Below, one piece after another: positions 55,044-64,000 of a DNA stretch of 64,000 bases. The notes under the pieces are model-generated. The model had not been told where the DNA came from, did not search any database, and worked only from the letters and a program-made list of their open reading frames with translations. Within the stretch, counting starts at the first letter, position 1. Each line of letters begins with the position of its first letter. Made by a program: the position numbers and the translations under genes. The stretch covers positions 4,669,148-4,733,147 of the forward strand of contig OY725499.1 of assembly GCA_963281255.1 (NCBI GenBank), in the 5' to 3' direction. The DNA is from Aphrocallistes beatrix (Eukaryota; Porifera; Hexactinellida; Sceptrulophora; Aphrocallistidae).

Positions 55044-58000
55044 ATGAGCGGGATGAGTGAGGAGGTGGAGGGACACATATCACGGCACTACGACGTGAGT
55101 AAGCGCATCGGGAAGGGCGCGTACGGAGTGGTCTGGAAGGCGGTGGACCGCCGCAACGGAGAGATCTGCGCACTGAAGAAGATCTGGGACGCATTCCGCA
55201 ACACGACGGACGCTCAGCGCACGTACCGAGAAGTCTTCTTCCTGACTCGCTTCTCCTCGCACCAGAACGTGGTGCAGCTGCTCAACGTTATCCGAGCAGA
55301 CAACGACCGAGACCTCTACCTCGTGTTCGAGTACATGGACACAGACCTGCACCAGGCCATACGCGCCGGGATACTGGCAGACGTGCACCGCTCTTACATC
55401 ATGTACCAGCTGCTCAGTGTGAGTACGGCCGAATACCGGGATAGTACCAGAATAATACCTGGATAGTACCGGGATATTTGAGTGGTTGAACCAGGGATGT
55501 ATTCTGATATGTCAGTGTCATTGGAAAGAGAGGTGTAATGTTTTTAGCAGTGGTAATAGCCTGAAGGGTATTTATGAAATAACCAACGAATTTATAGGAA
55601 GTTCTGTGAGCACATTTATACAAATGTTCTGTTTCAGGAATATCCAGAGCACAAAAACTAGTCTTAGTTAGCTTGCGATGTGAGTCTACATTGGGGCTCT
55701 GGATTGTCTGATGAATCTTGGGAATAATTGGCGCCCGTAGGACCGATACGATTAATACATTTCTATGGATGCATACGTAATATACGAGTCTAGAATAAAT
55801 AAGAAGTTCATATTTCTATGTAATAAGAACGCATTGGTTTACTTCACATTCCTCTGTAGGCTACTTGCTATTTGCACTCTGGAAACGTGATTCACAGAGA
55901 CTACAAGCCTAGCAACGTGTTACTCAATGTGGAATGCTTCGTGAAAGTAGCAGACTTCGGATTAGCTCGCTCCCTCTGCCAAATTCCACCCTCCCATTCC
56001 GGTAGTCAGGGCGAGGAGCTGTCCAGCGTTCCTTCTGAGCCTCTCATGACGGAGTACGTGGCCACCAGGTGGTACCGCGCGCCAGAAATCCTCCTCAGCT
56101 CCTGCCGCTACACCAAGGGAGTGGACCTGTGGTCTCTGGGCTGCGTCCTCGGAGAGATGCTCTCCAGCCAGCCGCTGTTCTCAGGTGACCCCACCTCCCA
56201 CTTAACTCTATGCACGGACTCATCCATGGTTATAATAACCTCAACAATATACGAACAGTGCTAAGCATTTTATCTAGCTAGTCTGGTATCATGCGTGGAA
56301 CCAGCATGCTTGTAGTGTGATTCGATTTTGTGCCGGGTTTCAACATCCCTGGAATTACAAGATTAACCCCTGTGTGGGTGTTATATTATTTTCATCACCT
56401 TTACAAAAAGTGTCGGACTGGAAAATCCTAGATAAACCCATGGTTCAACCTAGACAAATATATCGTCCAATATGGTGCGATTTGGTCCAATAAATTTGCT
56501 AGGAACGAGAAACGTACGGACATTATACGCAGGTAATGCCATAAGGTATCTATGCTGGAACTGGACAAACTACGGATTCACGAATAAATCCCAGTCCCTA
56601 GAACTGCTCTGATTGGCTGCTGTGTAGGTAGTTCCAGTCTGAACATGATTTCCCTCATCAGCTGTTCGCTGCCGGCTCCGTCGCGCGATGACGTCACGAG
56701 TCTGCAGTCTCCATACGCGGAGTCTACGCTGCAGCACGCGCGCGGGAAGAAGCGCCGCTCCCTGGCGGACCGCTGTCCGGGGGCCGGACCCGAGGCCCTG
56801 GACCTCCTCTCCCGGCTGCTCAGGTGGAACCCGGACAAGCGGGTCCCCGCCAGGGACGCTCTCTCGCACCCCTACGTCTCCAAGTTCAGCGACGGACACG
56901 AGCTCTCCGACCTACGCAGTGACGTCATACCAGACATCACAGGTTAGTCTGACAAGACCAGACTCTGCATCCATGGTTCATTAGCACTGAGATTAGTGCT
57001 GTTATGACGTGACAGTAGATAGATTTGAGTTCTATAACAGTAACGCCGATTCATTATAGCTTGATATCACCATGGATCATAGGCACCTAGTTTTGGAAAG
57101 TAGAACAAAACCTGGAGGGCTAAGGGCGAGCGACGGTAAGGGGGGTATGGGGGGCTTGCCCCCCATAATTTTTAAAAAATCTTAGAAGCTAAAATATCAA
57201 TATATAGCTATTGTTGTTACCTAAGGAAAAGAAAATCTCGTACTATGGTGGAATAAAATTGTAATTGGGATATATATTTAGACTCAATTAATTAACATAA
57301 TTTTGGGGTTTAGTTGTAATCTATAAGTTTGTGTGAGTTCTGCCATACCACAGCTTCCTCCACTGTTATACTGCCCAGCACCACGGCCCCCCACAGGCTC
57401 CTAACCTGCCCCCCCAGGTACCCTCACTTGGCGCCTATGCCATGGATACACAAAGCCTTTAATAAATACCTTAAAACCCACGCTTGCCACAGGAATGTGT
57501 TGCGTCATTTCCGGTTTAGGCCATTTTCAATGGGGAAGCCATACAAGTTTGGGGTTATTACTATAAATAGAAAAATCCCAAATGCTTTCAAGGGTTAAAT
57601 TCCAGGGGTCATTTCTATTTATAGCAAATACCGCACTTCTAAGGTTTTCCCGCCCAAAATGACTTCGGAAATGAGTTAGCAAAAATCTAGCTCCATTTAA
57701 GAGTTTTAATTAATACCTTGCGCATCCATGGTCCATATTGGGTATCAAACTAGATTGAAACTCAATACAGTTCTGAGTCAGTTCATTCTCGTCTATTTAT
57801 ACTCTAATATTAAATCTGCATTGTAGATGACGTCATCCTATCAGTGAGTGAGTACAGAGAGAAACTCTACTCAGATATCAAACTGACCAATGAGAATAGA
57901 GCAGATAAGCGCGCCAAATCAGTTGAACCACTAGCCACACATTCCATAGACGCAACCCCGTCTCTTAGCACTGCTCGCACCCTGAGAGAGGTCAGTTCCC

Positions 58001-58765
58001 GGAGAGAAGTTCCACTTTTCTCTCTCAAGAGCACTCCTGTCCTCCTCAGAGGCTCCTACAGCCCCAAACAGGCGCCAAAACCTCCTCCTCCAGCTGGGAA
58101 GCCCACCGCCCCTCTCAGACCAGCTGTCTCTCCAGGTCTGTTCAGCCAATCAAATCTGAGCTCCACTGAATCTGTGTACAGTCAGGGTGGCTTATTATGA
58201 ACATTCGTTTATTATGAACTAACCTCCTGGTCCCAAATTCATTTTTAGATAGGATTTGTTTTGAATCAAGTTTGCTCATAATAAAGTATCTCTATTATGA
58301 ACAGAATTTCTGGTCCCCTGGTGGTTCACAATAACCGACCCTGACTGTAATTGCACTGTTCTATCACGAGCTTAGATCTTGATAGAATGTGTATACATTC
58401 ATATATGGTTCAGTGAGAGGAACCTTTGCACCACATTGACCTTCTATTCCAATGGTCAGGTGTCAAATAGTTCAATCCAGAGGCGTAGTCAGGGTGCGGC
58501 CGAAACCTCAAAGGCTGTGCCACTAAATTTCACAAACTAGCATTGGGTGCCACTCTCTCATAGAATAGAACTGGATTGCCGCACCTAACATAGTTTATAT
58601 CCAATAAGTCTACCCTGGTGATGGATGTGGCATGAGTTATGTGTGACTTCTGTAGGCGCCGGGATCAGACACTCGGACAGTCAACTGTCGCTGAAGGCCA
58701 AGAACCAATCGTTCGGAGTCATCAGCCGCGCAGACATGCGCAGTGTTCTGAACAAACCTTTCTAG
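55044..58765 (+). CDS. MAPK15: Mitogen-activated protein kinase 15 (ERK7/8 type)
   Basis: Atypical MAP kinase of the ERK7/8 class, linked in animals to ciliogenesis, autophagy and growth control. Exons 55044-55418, 55860-56184, 56628-56942, 57827-58135 and 58656-58765 chain in phase to 477 residues. Visible: glycine loop [11 protein letters not shown], lysine in ICALKKI, catalytic HRDYKPSN (Tyr where most relatives have Leu, Gln or Met), DFG, and the activation-loop TEY in [14 protein letters not shown]. The MAPK insert [11 protein letters not shown] is preserved. After the kinase, the [12 protein letters not shown] helix and a proline-rich tail ([17 protein letters not shown]) are typical of the family. 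The last exon gives the tail [20 protein letters not shown]. Without the donor at 58136 the frame would run into a MITE and stop at 58200. Confidence 0.92.
58179..58347. mobile_element. CAGTCAGGGTCGCTTATT MITE, copy 3, in MAPK15 last intron
   Basis: 169 bp, ends CAGTCAGGGTGGCTTATT and the inverse, flanked by TA. It starts 44 bp after the exon 4 donor, and its left end supplies the TGA that terminates read-through of exon 4. Confidence 0.85.
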
Positions 58766-58876
58766 ACAGCCAATCAGATTTAATGCACTGTTCCATACTA
58801 ATTAAGTTCTGTACTCTCTTTCTTACTCGGCGCTATATTCTATAATATCCACACTTCCGCTAGCTGATTGGTAGAA

Positions 58877-60796
58877 ATGGCGCTGAGGGGGCTGAGGGTC
58901 CTGGAAATGGCGGGTTTGGCGCCCGCCCCGTTCGCGGGTCTGATCCTCTCCGACTTCGGCTGTGACGTCATCCGAGTGGACAGGTGCTCGCCGCACCAAA
59001 CGGACACTCTCTCCCGCAACAAGAAGTCCGTCGCGCTCAACCTCAAGCATTCCGAGGGCGTGTCCCTGTTGCTAGGGCTGGTACGTGCGAGTGACGTCAT
59101 CATAGAGCCGTTCCGTCCGGGCGTGATGGAGCGGATGGGTCTGGGTCCGGACGTCTGTCTGCGGGAGAGGCCGGGGCTCGTATACGCGCGGCTGAGCGGC
59201 TACGGACAGGAGGGACCGCTGCGGGCCAAGGCGGGCCACGACGTGAACTACCTCGCCGTGAGCGGACTGCTCTCCTGCCTCGGACCCAGGGGACACCCGC
59301 CACACCCGCCAGTCAACTTCCTGGCAGACTTCGCAGGTCAGTCAGCTAGCTGTGTAATGTGTGGGGTCTTAGGATCAGTCTCTGTGCTATAGCAAGGTCG
59401 GTGACCTATGGGAGCGGAGTTGGAAATATTTGTGGGTCGACAGACTGACATTTATGTAGATTCAGGGTTGGTAACTCTAGACAGGCGTGCCACTAGCACA
59501 CAATGTCATGAATATATTTGCATTATAAGTGAACTGGTACACTTCACTCAGAAGGTTGCCTACCTCTGCTATAGCATTCCTCCATCAGATTCCATTCTGC
59601 AGTGGTTTTGTAGAATTGGTGTGAACTCACTATTATAATGCTTGTGGCTGAGGTTAGCTTATCAGAAGAGTTAATATTAGAATATATGCATTGACACTAA
59701 CCAAGCACTGCTTGGCTGAGCTGCCACTTCACACCTTTCCTCAGGTGGCAGTCTGCTGTGCGTGGTGGGAATCCTCTCGGCTCTAATCTCGCGCTTCAGC
59801 AGCGGACGCGGGCAGGTGGTGGACGCCAGCATGGTGGACGGGGCCGCCTACCTGTCCACATTCCTTCTCTCCACTCGGTCGCTAGGGATGTGGCAAGGGG
59901 AGCGGGGGACGAACCTCTTGGACGGAGGCGCGCACTTCTACTCGGTGTACCGGACCAGGGACGGGAAGTTCCTGGCGGTGGGCGCCCTGGAGCCTCAGTT
60001 CTACGCTCAGCTGCTGCAGGGACTCCAGATATCCGGCGAACTCCCCCACCAGATGGACTCAGACACCTGGGCCGGGATGAAGGAGAAGTTCCAGGAGGTA
60101 ACACCTCTTAGCTCATCTTCTAAGCTCCAATCCTTGCACTGTCCTATATAAGGCTGCAGTCAGGTCGCTTATTGTGAACCACCAGGAAAATATGTTCATA
60201 ATAGAGATACTTCATATTAAGCGAACTTGATTCAATACAAATCCTATCTAAAAAAATGACATTGGGACCAGGAGATTTGTTCAGAATAAGCGTCCCTGAC
60301 TGTACTTATTGCCATATATGGCAGTGCAACCAGATTATTTTAGGATTAGTTAGTATCTCTGTTGATTTAAATATATTCCACCTTTGCTGTAGAAAGTCAG
60401 TTGTTAGTGTTACTCGTGTTGATTCATAGAACAACCAATGAATAACCTGAGTTGTCTCCTCAGATATTCCTGAAGAGAGATCGAGATGATTGGCTGGAGC
60501 AGTTCGAAGGTTTGGACGCTTGTGTCACTCCTGTCTTGGACCTGCATTCCGGAGAGGCTGCCCGTGACAACGCTAACGCCTCCAGGAATGTGTACGACCT
60601 ATCTTCACAGCCCTACATTCCAAACCCAGCTCCCCGTCTCCAGGAAACGCCCGCCTCTTCGCTCCCTTCAAGAACTCCCTTCGTGGGGGAGCACACACAT
60701 TCCATTCTCTCAGAAGTGTTGTCAATGAGTGATCACAAAATTCGAGATTTATTTGAACGAAAAGTGGTACAATCTTACCCAGCAACGAAACTCTAG
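58877..60796 (+). CDS. AMACR: Alpha-methylacyl-CoA racemase
   Basis: CoA-transferase family III enzyme that interconverts (R)- and (S)-2-methylacyl-CoA in branched-chain fatty acid and bile-acid-type side chain oxidation, in peroxisomes and mitochondria. Exons 58877-59336, 59745-60097 and 60464-60796 give 381 residues, the usual family length. The start MALRGLRVLEMAGLAPAPF is the typical N-terminus; TTG codons just upstream are not used. Catalytic His-Asp pair in KAGHDVNYLAVSG and the conserved Asp in NFLADFAGGG are present. The C-terminus ends ATKL; the last three residues TKL are a weak variant of the peroxisomal PTS1 signal. ATTAAA at 60835 is a likely polyadenylation signal. It begins only about 110 bp after the MAPK15 stop, on the same strand. 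Confidence 0.95.
60157..60302. mobile_element. CAGTCAGGGTCGCTTATT MITE, copy 4, in AMACR intron 2
   Basis: 146 bp with ends CAGTCAGGTCGCTTATTGTG and the inverse, in reverse orientation relative to copy 1. One side is flanked by TG rather than TA, so one flank has mutated. Confidence 0.8.
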
Positions 60797-60834
60797 TGAA
60801 GGAATTTGTATAGAGTGTACATTTTAGAGATTTT

Positions 60835-60840
60835 ATTAAA
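60835..60840 (+). terminator. AMACR polyadenylation signal (ATTAAA)
   Basis: ATTAAA lies 38 nt after the AMACR stop codon, followed by a T-rich stretch (CTTTATTCTTCG). It is a common variant of AATAAA. Confidence 0.5.
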
Positions 60841-61017
60841 CTTTATTCTTCGTTCCTAGTTCCTCTCAAAATGTGACCGAAGCGCGTTTAGCAGAACTTG
60901 GACAGTTTACTTTTTAGTGCGGCTCTTAGCATAGGAATGTCTTATGTCAGATCTGCGTCTAACGTACGTCTGCTCACTCCTGGAAATTCTATTGGACCAA
61001 ATTTGGACCATATATTC

Positions 61018-61136
61018 CCAGGGCCGGCGCCACCGGGGGTGGTCCAGACACCCACTGCGTCCTGTTTTATCATATTGTACAATATATATCCCTCCTTAAA
61101 TGGACACCCACTACCGATAAAACATGGCGCCGGCCA
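61018..61136. mobile_element. Short GC-rich MITE (CAGGGCCGGCGCCA family), copy 2
   Basis: Left end CAGGGCCGGCGCCACCGGGG and right inverse ATGGCGCCGGCCATG, with a short interior containing CACCCACT. It lies between AMACR and RPL5 and is related to 31890-32046. Confidence 0.6.
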
Positions 61137-61307
61137 TGATTCCTTATATGGTAGAGATTTGAACCTGGGTCCAAATTCTGAAAATAAGAATGGACTTTCT
61201 TGGCACTATAAAACTACAAACAACTAAAACCGTGGACAATTCTAAATTTAGAACCGCTGTCACTCCTCACACTATTCTATAATGTATTGTTCCTAGTTAG
61301 CTCTAGA

Positions 61308-62966
61308 ATGGGAGTAGTGAAGTCCGCTCGCACGAAGGCCTACTTCAAGCGGTACCAGGTGAAGTTCCGGCGGAGGAGAGAGTGCAAGACGGACTACTAC
61401 GCGCGGAAGCGGCTCATCACTCAGGACAAGAACAAGTACCGGTCCCCCAAGTACCGGCTCGTGGTCCGCTTCTCCAACAAGGACGTCGTCTGCCAGATCA
61501 TCTACGCCAAGATCGTGGGCGACCACGTCATGTGCGCCGCCTACTCGCACGAGCTCCCCAGGTGCGAACTCAGCTATAAATAGAACTGACACCAGCGCTG
61601 GTAGCGATTCTGGGATGAGCCAAATCAAACTCCCTCTCCCAGAGTTTGAGCCGAAATTAACCGTGAATTCCTCGTAGAGAATCGTGGATATTTCCTTTAC
61701 GACACTGCTCCAATTTAAAATATTTCGGTTGCCTCGTCCCAATCCTTGAACGTCGAATTGCGCTTGGATTAGCTTTATTTATCGTTTATTGGTTATTTCA
61801 TAATATCAGTGTCGACACACAATGTTAAGATCTCGCATATGCATACCACAGGAGTTAACTGTGCATTCCAATGAGGCGTTGCTGTTGCTAGGTACGGCGT
61901 GAAGGTGGGGCTGACCAACTACGCGGCTGCCTACTGCACGGGTCTGCTCTTGGCGCGGAGACTCCTGACGCAGCTGAACATCGCAGACAAGTTCGAGGGC
62001 AAGACCGACCTGGAGGAGGAGGACTCCACTCTGGCGCCCGATTCCGCATTCCGCGCCTTCCTGGACGTTGGCCTGACGCGCACGAACAAAGGGAACCGAG
62101 TCTTCGCCGCCATGAAGGGAGCCGTGGACGGAGGCCTGGACATTCCTTTCAAGGAGAAGTGTCTCGTAGGGTGAGTTCACTGCGAGGATTGAGCCAGTCT
62201 ATTGGCTGCATTCCATAACCAATCCATGTTGCTAGGTTAGTGTTATTATAACGGAGTCACTGTCTGTTACTAATATGTACCAGTGTTAAATCTCATTCAT
62301 TCCATCAAATACTAAAACGAACCAGAAATCCTCTCTGTATCCCTGGGCTAACTTCTCTCTTAGTTATTCTTCGCTGCAGTGTTTGAACTAACTTCACTGG
62401 TTTGAACGTTCAACAGCATTTTGTTTAATCGAAATATTCTGTTAATTAATCTATTTATAGATTATTAATTGTAATCCTCACTGTTTGCCTACTCAGTTCA
62501 GTGTAAGCTCAGATTCATGGATTTTGTATGCGAATTCTCGTAAACAAAGAATTGCAATTGCAACTAACATTATTGTCTAATCGAGCAGACAACAGAGCTG
62601 TCCTGCGATGTCTGAGATCTGCGAATCATGAATAATACGCAGCGAGAGTCTCATATAAACTCAGATCCACTAGCTTATGCCGATAATAGTACTTAGGAGC
62701 TGAGCTGAACTGACATTCCATTCCTCCCTTCCCGTAGCTACAACGACAAGGAGAAGGAGTTGGACGGCGCAAAGCTGCGCAGTCAGCTGTTGGGCGGACA
62801 CGTGGCGGGCTACATGCACAGACTCCAGGACAAGAAACCCGAGGAGTTCCAGTCCCACTTCTCCAGATTCATCAAGGAGGGACTCACTGCGGAGGGTCTG
62901 GAGGAGATGTACAAGTCCGCACACGCAGCCATCCGTGCGGACCCTTCCCGCCAGAAGAGAGAGAAG
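61308..62966 (+). CDS. RPL5: 60S ribosomal protein L5 (uL18), 3' end missing
   Basis: Large-subunit protein that binds 5S rRNA and is imported and assembled with RPL11. Exons 61308-61561, 61892-62170 and 62738-62966 chain in phase and give 254 residues; the last exon or exons, about 40-50 residues, lie beyond the window. Recognisable stretches: [53 protein letters not shown] and [20 protein letters not shown]. The start [13 protein letters not shown] fits the family. Introns two and three of RPL5 host snoRNAs in other animals; I could not identify convincing C/D or H/ACA motifs here. Confidence 0.96.
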
Positions 62967-64000
62967 GTGAGGAGTGTTCCCGATCCCGTCAGTTGCTCCA
63001 CTGACCAATGAATCCGCTCCTTCCGCTTTGATTTCTGCATAAACTCGTTTCTATAAATAGAGAAGTCCAGTGTCATTTCTGATTTAGCTTTAAACAGCTG
63101 TTGGAGTGAGTTCGTTTACGTGGCTTATTAACAAATTCTAAATTACTGTTAATAAGACTTTCTTCCCCAAAGATTCCATTATAGCTAGATAGCTCTTGCT
63201 CTACTGTATTGTTGTAACAACAAATTAGTTGCTTTCAATAGTTATTAACAATAAATAGAACATTAGCAATTTTGCATAAACTTAAATTGAAATTTTCCAA
63301 AACCTAAATAAAAATTTTGATTATTAATGCATTTATATCTAAAATACACGCTTCAAACGAGTATTAAAATATTAAAATGTTGTTAACAAGAGTGCTGTTT
63401 CTATTCTGAAATTCACTGATCAATTAGCCGTATAGTACATACTATACTGACTAGTACTAGTTTGTGTATAACGCACCACGAATAAGACTGAACTAATTCA
63501 AATGGAATATTGCGAAGACATTCAAACACTACAATATGTTTAAACTAGCTGCCAGTATTAGTGCAAATTCCAGAGTCTCATAACCTAGCAACCCTCAGAA
63601 CCTAGTTAGGCAGAGTAGGTGTTATCATAGCAACGCTAGCAGGTAGGAAGAATGCTGGTTAGTGTGAACTGAGCTAATTCTAAGAGAATCCCGTTTCTAC
63701 AGTTTCTCATTGTTAACCTCAGCTGTGTTATGCTCTGAGTGCTAATTATATAACGGCTGCACACACTCGTTTGCGATTGGTTGTAATTACGAGTTGAATC
63801 AGCTGATTTGGTGCGAGAAGCTGACAGCTGACATTGATTGACAGATTCTATCTGAGAATCAGAGCTATTCCATTCAGTGACAACTTCCGTGTATCCTACT
63901 AGCAGCATTCCAGAGCTCAGGAATGAAACGCGATGATAACTGTAAATACTGAGTCGAACTGTGAATTCTGATTCGTTCCTAGCTATGAAATCCACAGCTA
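62967..64000 (+). other. Intron of RPL5, running off the window
   Basis: Begins with the donor GTGAGG after codon AAG. Over 1 kb of AT-rich sequence without a recognisable next RPL5 exon, so the intron continues beyond the window. The minus-strand open frame at 63636-63995 shows no recognisable domain. Confidence 0.6.

Noticed and set aside
57844-58200. MAPK15 ending at 58200 inside the MITE
   Set aside because: A good donor at 58136 and an in-phase terminal exon at 58656-58765 explain the gene better; kept only as a possible alternative isoform.
61562-62737. Intronic snoRNAs in RPL5
   Set aside because: Known in other animals, but I found no convincing C/D or H/ACA box pair in these introns.
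63636-63995. 119-residue minus-strand open frame at the right end
   Set aside because: No recognisable domain; it lies within the RPL5 intron and is compatible with chance.

Overview
The window is nuclear DNA of a multicellular animal, most likely an invertebrate. Five genes have clear metazoan families (CNOT1, MAPK15, AMACR, RPL5 and a cluster of death-fold receptors). They have GT-AG introns of about 0.3-5.7 kb whose exon phases chain exactly, and the DNA between them is AT-rich and full of transposons. I cannot name the species. The housekeeping exons favour G/C-ending codons, whereas two of the three receptor genes are strikingly AT-rich.

Layout. (1) 1-1878, minus: gag-protease-RT of a Ty3/gypsy-like retroelement, one open frame running off the left edge, apparently in a CNOT1 intron. 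(2) 2378-13341, plus: the last ten exons of CNOT1 (603 residues). Its final intron carries about 5.4 kb of a 29-bp minisatellite whose unit contains a perfect SRF-type CArG box. (3) 13.3-21.7 kb: transposon-rich DNA, plus a possible small two-exon gene end. (4) 21728-25084, minus: intact DED-DED-NACHT-LRR-like receptor of 1118 residues. (5) 33762-42042, plus: a two-exon gene encoding tandem DED, Roc GTPase, COR, CARD-like and caspase domains in one polypeptide of 1359 residues. Its 4.2 kb intron holds a dead mariner and other elements. (6) 47474-53731, plus: a DED exon and a second DED-DED-NACHT-LRR-like receptor with a single-base frameshift between Walker A and Walker B. (7) 55044-58765: MAPK15; 58877-60796: AMACR; 61308-62966: RPL5, whose 3' end is outside the window.

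How they relate. The three receptor genes share the same two N-terminal death-effector folds, and the exon junctions after the DED cassettes are all phase 1. This suggests a local cluster of innate-immune or cell-death receptors built by shuffling one DED cassette onto different engines (NACHT or Roc-COR). One member carries its own caspase, so sensing, NTPase switching and proteolysis could occur in a single chain. This role is inferred from domains, not shown by the sequence.

Repeats. The most unusual are five long, nearly loop-free palindromes sharing only the terminus CTGTTGC...GCAACAG, each flanked by a different 2-bp duplication. Three of these have a matching empty site elsewhere in the window. 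There are also palindromic elements ending CATAGCCT/AGGCTATG with 7-bp duplications, Helitron-like units ending CTTG before T, hAT and Tc1/mariner-type MITEs, and a second, internally deleted mariner.
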